DNA of 5,371 nucleotides from an uncultured Clostridia bacterium (lineage in GTDB: Bacteria > Bacillota > Clostridia > Christensenellales > UBA1242). The position numbers and the translations under genes were made by a program. The stretch lies in the NCBI GenBank assembly GCA_944372745.1, contig CALWAB010000110.1:1-5371 (forward strand), given 5' to 3'. The notes under the pieces were generated by a model, which had not been told where the DNA came from, did not search any database, and worked only from the letters and a program-made list of their open reading frames with translations. Positions 1 through 5,371 of the stretch are shown here, in pieces. Numbering within the stretch: position 1 is the first letter of the stretch; each line of letters opens with the position of its first letter.

Positions 1-2819
1 ACACTAAAATATGCCTTTGAGTGATTGATATCTGGTGGCAATATGGCTATTTTTTGTTTTTTAGCAAATGCTGTATATGTCTTAATTTCATCAGAGTTAA
101 AAATTCTATTATTCAATACTGAAGCAATAAATTCCACTTCGTGATATGTACGCAAATATGCGGTTTGATACGCAAGGTAAGCGTAAGCAGCAGCGTGCGA
201 CTTATTGAAAGCGTAACTTGCAAAACTTTCCATTTCTGCAAATACTTGTTCTGCCACTTCCTTCGGTACACCCTTTGACAACGCCCCCGGTATACTCTTT
301 TTACCTGTAGGGTCTTGCCAACCGTTGATAAATTTCTCTTTTTCAAGAGCCATTTTATCCTTTTTCTTTTTACTCATTATACGACGCACATTGTCCGCTT
401 GCCCTAATGAATACCCACCCATATCTTGGAAAATTCTCATAACTTGTTCTTGATATACAATACATCCGTAAGTGGCTTTAAGCGTATCTTCTAGAATTGG
501 GTGTGCATACTTAATAGATTCAGGATTGTGCTTATTGTGAACATATCTAGGAATGCTATCCATAGGACCTGGTCTATATAATGAAATTCCCGCTATGATA
601 TCTTCTAGATTACTTGGCTTAAGTTCACGCATAAAGTTTTTCATACCACCACTTTCAAGCTGGAACACTGCATCGGTATTACCTGTACCTATAAGTTCAT
701 ATACCTTTGGGTCATCATATTGACATTTGTCAAAGTTTATTTCTATCCCTTTATCTTCTTTGACATATTGAATTGCTAAATTTATATCTGTAAGTGTTCT
801 TAAGCCCAAGAAATCCATTTTCAATAATCCCAAGGACTCAAGTTCTATCATATCGTGCTGAGTAGTGATATCTTCGCCATTTCTAGCACAAGCGACATAT
901 TCGTCCACTCTCTCAGGTGCAATCAACACACCTGCTGCGTGAATACTCGTATTTCTAGGGCAACCTTCTAGTTTGACCGCTAAATCCACTATTCTTTTTA
1001 TCTCTGGGTCATTCTCATACACCTGTCTAAGTTCAGGAATAATGTATTTATCATTTTCAGGTTTACCAGTCAAACCAAAATAATGCCTCAAAATTGGCGG
1101 GTGTGCTATGCCTTCTGGCAATTTATTTGGTATAAGTTTTGTAATCTTATCTACTTGTGAATAAGGCATACCCAATACACGCGCGACATCACGAATGGCA
1201 TTTTTCGCTGCCATTGTACCGAAAGTGACAATAAATGATACATTATTCTCGCCATACTTTCGCTTACAATATTCGTACACTTCTAGACGGCGGTCGACAG
1301 AGAAGTCGACATCAAAGTCGGGCATTGATACACGCTCTTTATTGATGAAACGCTCAAAAAGTAAGTCATAACGCAAAGGTTCAATCTGCGTGATACCCAT
1401 ACAGTATGCAACTATTGAACCTGCACCTGAACCACGCCCCGGACCGACTCCTATTCCATTCTCGCGTGCAAAGTTTACATAGTCCCAAACAACCAAGAAG
1501 TATTCGACAAAGCCTTGACTGTGAATTGTCTCAAGTTCCATTTCTACCCTTTCGCGAATTTTAGGCGTAATGACATCGTACTTCTCTTTTAATCCTTTCT
1601 CCGTGAGATAACGCATATATTCAAAAGGTTCCATTCCATTAGGTGGTACATACTTAGGAATATAGTTTTCATTCGCTGGCAATACATATTTAGGGTCAAT
1701 ATTAGGTATATCACTATGTGCTTTAGAGCGGATGACGACATCACACTTGTCGGCAATCTCTAGCGTTCTATTGAGTGCTTCTTCATAATTTGGCAATGCT
1801 TCGAGCATTTCTTCATAAGTCTTCAAATAAAATTCGTGTTCAGGCATTCTCATTCTATTTTGGTCTTCCATTTGTTTGCCTGTTTGCACGCAAAGAAGCA
1901 CATCTTGCGTTTCCCAATCTTCTTTATTTAAATAATGCACATCGTTTGTCGCCACAAGTGGAATACCTGTCTCACGAGAAATGCGTGCGAGTCCTTTATT
2001 TACTATTTGCTGTTCTGGTATGCCATGATTTTGTAATTCGAGATAAAAATCGCCTTCTTCAAACATATCTCTCATCATAAGGGCAACTTTTTTCGCTTCT
2101 TCATAGTTGTCTTGAATGAGCAACTGCGGTATATGCCCCGCTAAGCACGCAGATAGACATATTAAGCCTTCGCTATGTTCTCTCAAACAATTATAATCTA
2201 TTCTAGGCTTATAATAAAATCCATCTATGTATGCGGTCGAATTGAGTTTGATAAGGTTTTTGTATCCTTGATTATTCTTTGCCAACAAAATTAAATGGTA
2301 ATATTTAGATTTTGATACTTTATCAAAGCGGTCTTCACAAAGGTAAAATTCCGTCCCCAAGATTGGTTTGACGCCTTTTGAAAGGCATTTTTTGTAGAAT
2401 TTCAACGCTCCATACATATTGCCGTGGTCTGTCATAGCCACCGCTGGCCAACCGCGTTCCGCTACCATATCAACTAATGGGTCAATACGAGCAATGCCAT
2501 CAAGCAAACTGTATTCTGTATGTAGGTGCAAATGCACAAACGGTTTGCCCTTAGGTTTCGAAGTTTCTTCTATGTTTTCAGTTTTACTGCTTTCTTTTTT
2601 CTGTTCTACTTTTTGTTCTTTCTCAACTCTCGTGACTTTATCGTCTTGCATATCCACTTGCAGATTAGCAGTTAAATTCCCTATGACAGAATGATTGCAT
2701 TCAAAATTCGGTATTTCTTCATCAGTTTGTTGCGATACCTCTTCTTGCTGTTGTGGTTCACTCAATTCTTCTTTTATCTTTTCAAATTCTATTTTGTCCA
2801 CATTGTCTTGATTGTCCAT
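1..2819 (-). CDS. dnaE: DNA polymerase III subunit alpha, DnaE (C-terminus cut by window edge)
   Basis: Catalytic subunit of the bacterial replicative DNA polymerase (C-family), which extends DNA from dNTPs in the cytoplasmic replisome. About 939 residues are visible with no stop; full-length DnaE is usually about 1,100-1,200, so roughly 200 C-terminal residues (OB fold and clamp-binding part) lie outside. Seen in order: a non-conserved acidic tail (1-92); a PHP domain starting at FVHLHLHTEYSLLDG (94-108) with ligands H98, H100, D107, H132, E157, H175, C225, D293 and H295; the nucleotide-binding loop GPGRGSGAGS (459-468); the palm Asp motif PDFDVDF (500-506); MDFLGLRTLT with the third catalytic Asp (D669); and the fingers and YAFNKSHAAAYA region near the end. 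The start at 2819 is chosen because AGGAGA lies 4 nt upstream; the next Met (57) has no ribosome binding site. The gene follows whiA by 8 nt, so it is probably co-transcribed and translationally coupled. Identity is certain; whether it is the main replicase or works beside a PolC cannot be told from the window. Confidence 0.97.
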   Translation of the reverse strand, partial: MDNQDNVDKIEFEKIKEELSEPQQQEEVSQQTDEEIPNFECNHSVIGNLTANLQVDMQDDKVTRVEKEQKVEQKKESSKTENIEETSKPKGKPFVHLHLHTEYSLLDGIARIDPLVDMVAERGWPAVAMTDHGNMYGALKFYKKCLSKGVKPILGTEFYLCEDRFDKVSKSKYYHLILLAKNNQGYKNLIKLNSTAYIDGFYYKPRIDYNCLREHSEGLICLSACLAGHIPQLLIQDNYEEAKKVALMMRDMFEEGDFYLELQNHGIPEQQIVNKGLARISRETGIPLVATNDVHYLNKEDWETQDVLLCVQTGKQMEDQNRMRMPEHEFYLKTYEEMLEALPNYEEALNRTLEIADKCDVVIRSKAHSDIPNIDPKYVLPANENYIPKYVPPNGMEPFEYMRYLTEKGLKEKYDVITPKIRERVEMELETIHSQGFVEYFLVVWDYVNFARENGIGVGPGRGSGAGSIVAYCMGITQIEPLRYDLLFERFINKERVSMPDFDVDFSVDRRLEVYEYCKRKYGENNVSFIVTFGTMAAKNAIRDVARVLGMPYSQVDKITKLIPNKLPEGIAHPPILRHYFGLTGKPENDKYIIPELRQVYENDPEIKRIVDLAVKLEGCPRNTSIHAAGVLIAPERVDEYVACARNGEDITTQHDMIELESLGLLKMDFLGLRTLTDINLAIQYVKEDKGIEINFDKCQYDDPKVYELIGTGNTDAVFQLESGGMKNFMRELKPSNLEDIIAGISLYRPGPMDSIPRYVHNKHNPESIKYAHPILEDTLKATYGCIVYQEQVMRIFQDMGGYSLGQADNVRRIMSKKKKDKMALEKEKFINGWQDPTGKKSIPGALSKGVPKEVAEQVFAEMESFASYAFNKSHAAAYAYLAYQTAYLRTYHEVEFIASVLNNRIFNSDEIKTYTAFAKKQKIAILPPDINHSKAYFS
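2544..2819 (-). other. Acidic low-complexity N-terminal tail of DnaE (residues 1-92)
   Basis: Most DnaE proteins begin within a few residues of the FVHLHxHTEYS motif. Here 92-93 residues precede it. By my count the tail has 24 Asp/Glu against 13 Lys/Arg (net about -11), is rich in Gln, Ser and Thr, and has no obvious fold, signal peptide or membrane segment. It is probably disordered. I recognise no known linear motif in it, including no beta-clamp-binding motif. The reading frame is continuous and the ribosome binding site sits before its first Met, so it appears to be truly translated. Its function is unknown. Confidence 0.75.
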
Positions 2820-2823
2820 TCTT

Positions 2824-2829
2824 TCTCCT
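2824..2829 (-). promoter_or_regulatory. Ribosome binding site of dnaE, overlapping the whiA stop codon
   Basis: On the minus strand AGGAGA begins inside the TAG stop of whiA and ends 4 nt before the dnaE ATG. A ribosome finishing whiA therefore sits on the dnaE initiation site, which suggests translational coupling. The site also decides the dnaE start and so supports the long N-terminal tail. Confidence 0.85.
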
Positions 2830-3802
2830 ATTCTGTGTGTATTTGGTCTGCTATTTCTATGATTTTTCTAAATCTATGGTTGATGCCACTCTTTGTTAGT
2901 GGTGGGTCTGTGAGTTTAACAAGTTCTTCAAATGACGCTTCTGGGTTTGCTAAACGCAATAGGCACAAATCTTGTAAATGTTCTGGCAAATTTTCAATAC
3001 CTATTGTCCTATTGATTTTGGAAATGGCATTAATTTGTTTCATAGATGCGTCTACCGATTTAGATATATTGGCACACGCACAATTTAATTGTCTATTTAG
3101 ATTGTTGCGAACTTGCCTGATTGCCAATTCATTTTGAAGCACCAATACCGCATTACTTGCCCCGACAAGTGCGAGTAAATCACTTATGGCATCAATTTCT
3201 TTTAAATAACAAGCCACATTGTACTTTCTAACCGTCATTTTGAGATTTATATTGAATTCACTCATTATATGTATAAAGTCTTTCGCAAAAGTTTCATTAT
3301 CAAAAACAAACTCCAAGTGGTAGCCCCCGCGATGCTTTTTTACGCTGTCTATTTCGTCTATTGTGATATTAGCACTAGCACAACCTAAAAATGCTCCACG
3401 CACATAAGCACGCTGAGTATTTTCATCATTGACTACAAACCTTGATATTCCTGTGACTTTTTCCCACTTGTCAAATGTGTTCTTCCTTATGAGGTAACAA
3501 TTTGTCAATATCTTAGTGGCAAGCTTGTCCTTGATTATTAAACTATAACGAATACTGTCTTTTCTAATTGTGTCTTGTGCTGAATCGCAATCAATTTTTT
3601 CGTAAAATAATGAATCTACTAAATTTACATAGCGTTCAGCAACTTGTGGTATTTCTGTAGAAATTTTTACATTATAACTATCTCCACCACGCTCTAATTG
3701 TCCACAAGTCTTTGTGAGTGCTGCAAGTTCGGCAATATTTTCAAAAGTCGAACCTAATGGTTGCTCTGCCACTTCCGCCTTAGCTCTTACTGAAAAAGAC
3801 AT
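2828..3802 (-). CDS. whiA: DNA-binding protein WhiA (sporulation/division regulator family)
   Basis: WhiA is a DNA-binding protein of Gram-positive bacteria. In Streptomyces it is a transcriptional activator of sporulation septation; in Bacillus it binds the nucleoid and affects division and chromosome segregation. The 324 residues are close to the usual family length. The N-terminus (MSFSVRAKAEVAE, then the AELAALT motif at 24-30) is typical. The degenerate LAGLIDADG-like homing-endonuclease fold includes RAYVRGAFLG (131-140) and YHLEFVF (161-167). Further family blocks are NRQLNCACANISKS (236-249) and the C-terminal WhiA HTH at about 272-320, with LPEHLQ, LRLANPEASFEEL and the hallmark TKSGINHRFRKI. 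WhiA is not expected to have nuclease activity. The start at 3802 has a strong purine-rich ribosome binding site. The gene is preceded by a 132 bp AT-rich gap likely to hold its promoter and followed directly by dnaE. The usual upstream partners rapZ and yvcK are missing. Confidence 0.96.
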   Translation of the reverse strand: MSFSVRAKAEVAEQPLGSTFENIAELAALTKTCGQLERGGDSYNVKISTEIPQVAERYVNLVDSLFYEKIDCDSAQDTIRKDSIRYSLIIKDKLATKILTNCYLIRKNTFDKWEKVTGISRFVVNDENTQRAYVRGAFLGCASANITIDEIDSVKKHRGGYHLEFVFDNETFAKDFIHIMSEFNINLKMTVRKYNVACYLKEIDAISDLLALVGASNAVLVLQNELAIRQVRNNLNRQLNCACANISKSVDASMKQINAISKINRTIGIENLPEHLQDLCLLRLANPEASFEELVKLTDPPLTKSGINHRFRKIIEIADQIHTE

Positions 3803-3811
3803 AATTTTTTG

Positions 3812-3820
3812 ACCCCCTTT
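3812..3820 (-). promoter_or_regulatory. Ribosome binding site of whiA
   Basis: The minus strand reads AAAGGGGGT ending 9 nt before the whiA ATG. The run of five G stands out in an otherwise almost pure A/T leader and fits a Shine-Dalgarno pairing (AGGGGGT for AGGAGGT). It fixes the start at MSFSVRAK, the expected family N-terminus. Confidence 0.75.
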
Positions 3821-3845
3821 TTAATATTCTAATATCAAATTATGT

Positions 3846-3874
3846 ATTATAATGCTTAAATCAAATAGCTTTGT
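3846..3874 (-). promoter_or_regulatory. Possible promoter for whiA-dnaE
   Basis: The 132 bp gap between the PHP gene and whiA (3803-3934) is about 15% GC. It contains a perfect minus-strand TATAAT at 3851-3846, which would place transcription start around 3839 and give a leader of roughly 35-40 nt. The hexamer 17 bp upstream (ACAAAG at 3874-3869) is a poor match to TTGACA, and there is no TG extension. Matches to TATAAT arise easily in such DNA, so this is a guess from position and the -10 match only. Read-through from the PHP gene is equally possible, as no strong terminator is visible. Confidence 0.35.
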
Positions 3875-3909
3875 TGCATAATTTTTATAATCTAATATTG
3901 TATTTTAAT

Positions 3910-3926
3910 TTTAAATAAAATTTAAA
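3910..3926. repeat. Short A/T-only inverted repeat after the PHP gene
   Basis: TTTAAAT and ATTTAAA are separated by AAA, making a perfect 7 bp stem made only of A-T pairs, starting 9 nt after the PHP stop codon. It is too weak to be called an intrinsic terminator and has no G/C core. Such dyads are common by chance at this base composition. It is listed because it is the only hairpin seen in the gap. Confidence 0.25.
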
Positions 3927-3934
3927 GATAATTT

Positions 3935-4765
3935 TTACATATCGCTAAATAATGATTTATTTAAATTTACTATTTTCTCAAGTGGTATTCCGTGTGACTT
4001 TGCAAATTCTATGCTTAATGCCACATCGCCCACTCTACTAGGTATGTGTGCATCAGAATTAGCCACAAAGTCGACGCCTGTCTCAAGCATATCATCCACT
4101 TCCTTTTGAGAAAAGAATATGCGTTTGCCATTGAGTTCTATTTTTGTACCACGCTCAACACACGCTTTAGCAATTTCCTTTACATTAACAAGTATACCAT
4201 AATTTAAATGATTTACAAACTTTAAATCGTATCTATCAATACATCTCAAATATGCTAATGTATTTTTTTCAATCTTCTTTTCACTAGGTTTGAAAATTAA
4301 ATTTGTGGCAGTAAATGACCACCAAGTAGCAAAGTTTTCATTGGAAGCTGATTTATGAAACCCCATTTGCAAAAAGTCTAATTGGTCCTTATATTCATCT
4401 ATGTCAAGCAAACCTGAATACCCCATCAAATTACCTTCTAGTGCGTGATAAATTTTGATTTGTGGATAACGCTCTCTAAATAACTCAACTTGACGCTTCT
4501 GCAAATGAAAATTGGCAAGCGTGATACCACTAGCACGGTGCTTGAAAGCGTGGTCAGTAACTGCATACTCCTTTAGCCCCAGTTTAATTGCTTGTTGTAT
4601 ATTTTCCTCTAAAGTTCCTTCCCCATCGCTAAAGTTTGTATGTGTGTGATAATCTCCATATGGAACAAATTTTTTTTCTTCAACTACTGATACTTCAGTA
4701 GCAGTAGTCATTTTCCCTGTGTTATTATCATCTTCATATATTTCTATATTTTCAATTTTCTTCAT
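3935..4765 (-). CDS. PHP-domain metal-dependent phosphoesterase (histidinol-phosphatase/YcdX-like)
   Basis: A stand-alone PHP (polymerase and histidinol phosphatase) protein of 276 residues, expected to be a cytoplasmic metal-dependent phosphoesterase; the substrate is not known. PHP motifs appear in order after a 36-residue acidic leader: DYHTHTNFSDG (H40, H42, D47), VTDH (H72), LEGN (E110), MGFHK (H137), NHLNYG (H186, usually HPNYG) and NSDAH (D238, H240). All expected metal ligands are present, so it is probably active. Length is slightly above the usual 240-260 because of the leader. The start at 4765 is supported by AGGAGA 5 nt upstream; Met19 has no such site. It overlaps the murB end by 14 bp, suggesting coupled translation. 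A PHP gene next to murB is a recurrent arrangement in Clostridia, but a link to cell wall synthesis or sugar phosphate control is only inferred from position. Histidinol phosphatase itself is possible but no his genes are nearby. Confidence 0.9.
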   Translation of the reverse strand: MKKIENIEIYEDDNNTGKMTTATEVSVVEEKKFVPYGDYHTHTNFSDGEGTLEENIQQAIKLGLKEYAVTDHAFKHRASGITLANFHLQKRQVELFRERYPQIKIYHALEGNLMGYSGLLDIDEYKDQLDFLQMGFHKSASNENFATWWSFTATNLIFKPSEKKIEKNTLAYLRCIDRYDLKFVNHLNYGILVNVKEIAKACVERGTKIELNGKRIFFSQKEVDDMLETGVDFVANSDAHIPSRVGDVALSIEFAKSHGIPLEKIVNLNKSLFSDM

Positions 4766-5371
4766 CTACATCTCCTAAAAATTTCACTTCATATTGTAAC
4801 ATAATATTGTATTTTTTGCAAATTATGTGCCGTATTATTTTTAAAAGTTTGCAAATATCTTGACTTGTAGCATTTTTGAAATTGACAATATACCCAGAAT
4901 GCACCTTCGATACCATTGCTCCGCCAATAGATAGTCCTTTGAGTCCACTATTTTGTATGAGTTTAGCAGGAGAAATATTTCCGCATTTTTTAAATGCACT
5001 GCCAAGACTTGGAAAACCGACATTTTGAGTGCTTCTTCGCCTATAAATATTATTATCCATTCTTGCTTCAATATTTGCACATTTATCGCTTTCTAAAATT
5101 AAATCAGCACAAATTATAAATTCACAATCTAAAATATTTGAAAATCTGTAATTAAAATCTAATGCATTAATATTTTTAGAAAAATACTTTAAATTATGAA
5201 TACTTGCATTTTTCTTGATAATAATTTTATTAAAATTTAATTTGATTTTGTGTTTTATATTATTAATTTCACTTTCACTATTTATATGATATTTATATAG
5301 TCTACAATTTAATATTTGCTTTTGCATTTTTAAATTAATATTTTGTAAAATTTTATTTTTAATTTGACAAT
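4752..5371 (-). CDS. murB: UDP-N-acetylenolpyruvoylglucosamine reductase MurB, C-terminal part (runs off the right edge), divergent
   Basis: MurB is the FAD- and NADPH-dependent reductase that makes UDP-N-acetylmuramate for peptidoglycan. About 205 residues are visible of a usual 290-310; the frame is open to the window edge and the Met at 5327 has no ribosome binding site, so I treat the gene as partial. Family signatures of the C-terminal half are clear: DFNYRFS with the catalytic Arg (codon 5145-5147), RRRSTQ, FPSLGSAFKK with the catalytic Ser (4998-5000), AKLIQ, GLKGLSIGGAMVS (4908-4946), and YEVKFLG with the catalytic Glu (4788-4790). All three active-site residues of the family are therefore kept. 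Oddly, the stretch before FNYR is Asn/Lys/Ile-rich, about 13% GC, and lacks the Gly-rich FAD loop (GSVGGA, NAGAYG) expected some 45 residues upstream. It is either a strongly divergent MurB or a decaying gene. It overlaps the PHP gene, with a TGA stop. Confidence 0.82.
   Translation of the reverse strand, partial: CQIKNKILQNINLKMQKQILNCRLYKYHINSESEINNIKHKIKLNFNKIIIKKNASIHNLKYFSKNINALDFNYRFSNILDCEFIICADLILESDKCANIEARMDNNIYRRRSTQNVGFPSLGSAFKKCGNISPAKLIQNSGLKGLSIGGAMVSKVHSGYIVNFKNATSQDICKLLKIIRHIICKKYNIMLQYEVKFLGDVDEEN
4771..4776 (-). promoter_or_regulatory. Ribosome binding site of the PHP gene, inside murB
   Basis: AGGAGA on the minus strand lies 5 nt before the ATG at 4765 and within the last codons of murB. 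Together with the 14 bp overlap, this supports translational coupling and fixes the PHP start, so the acidic leader of about 36 residues is translated. Confidence 0.8.

Noticed and set aside
113..346. Minus-strand 77-codon frame
   Set aside because: It overlaps the conserved DnaE fingers region in another frame and has no support of its own.
1291..1325. Closely spaced GTCGAC palindromes as a possible regulatory repeat
   Set aside because: They fall in the codons for the catalytic Asp motif and the following residues of DnaE (repeated Val-Asp codons) and are explained by coding.
1775..2080. Plus-strand open frame of 101 codons
   Set aside because: It lies wholly antisense to the conserved DnaE coding frame, has no ribosome binding site or family resemblance, and is a shadow frame.
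2419..3137. Two plus-strand open frames (2419-2694 and 2691-3137) that overlap by four bases like a coupled gene pair
   Set aside because: Both are antisense to dnaE and whiA. The Ser/Leu/Phe-rich products are what the complement of Lys/Glu-rich coding sequence gives. The overlap is coincidental.
3908..3934. Intrinsic terminator after the PHP gene
   Set aside because: The only stem there is 7 bp of pure A-T without a G/C core or a distinct U tract, so termination is not supported.
4841..5080. Minus-strand 79-codon frame within murB
   Set aside because: It is an alternative frame of the well-supported MurB catalytic core, with no ribosome binding site or recognisable motif.
5325..5327. The ATG at 5327 as a true start of a short C-terminal-only MurB
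   Set aside because: There is no Shine-Dalgarno sequence upstream, and the frame stays open to the window edge, so a longer gene is more likely. It cannot be fully excluded without the next bases.

Overview
The window carries four genes, all on the minus strand, so transcription runs from high to low coordinates. The order is murB (partial, right edge), a PHP-domain phosphoesterase, whiA, and dnaE (partial, left edge). The family mix, the AT-rich DNA, the strong AGGAG-type ribosome binding sites and the use of TGA as a stop with TGG for Trp point to a low-GC Gram-positive bacterium using the standard bacterial code. An uncultured Clostridia-like Bacillota is my best guess, but the sequence alone does not fix the taxon.

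Right part (about 3935-5371): the murB reading frame is open at the window edge. It encodes a recognisable C-terminal catalytic half of UDP-N-acetylenolpyruvoylglucosamine reductase. The part upstream of that half is extremely AT-rich, Asn/Lys/Ile-rich and has no glycine codon. The PHP gene overlaps the murB end by 14 bp and has a good ribosome binding site inside murB, so the two are probably translationally coupled. The PHP protein keeps its full set of metal ligands.

Middle (3803-3934): a gap of 132 bp with about 15% GC separates the PHP gene from whiA. It is the only sizeable intergenic space and the likely site of a promoter for whiA-dnaE. In many Clostridia, rapZ (yvcJ) and yvcK lie between the PHP gene and whiA. 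Here they are absent.

Left part (1-3802): whiA is complete and canonical, with a degenerate LAGLIDADG-type domain followed by a WhiA-type HTH. It is followed 8 nt later by dnaE, the DNA polymerase III alpha subunit, whose ribosome binding site overlaps the whiA stop codon. About 939 residues of DnaE lie in the window and the C-terminus lies beyond base 1. DnaE has an unusual acidic tail of about 92 residues before its PHP domain, and all nine PHP metal-ligand positions are intact, which suggests built-in proofreading.

The locus links cell wall precursor synthesis (murB), division and growth control (whiA) and replication (dnaE), a conserved neighbourhood in Gram-positives. I see no mobile element, CRISPR array, RNA gene or clearly new multi-gene system. 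The observations most worth checking are the odd MurB FAD region, the missing rapZ-yvcK pair and the DnaE tail.
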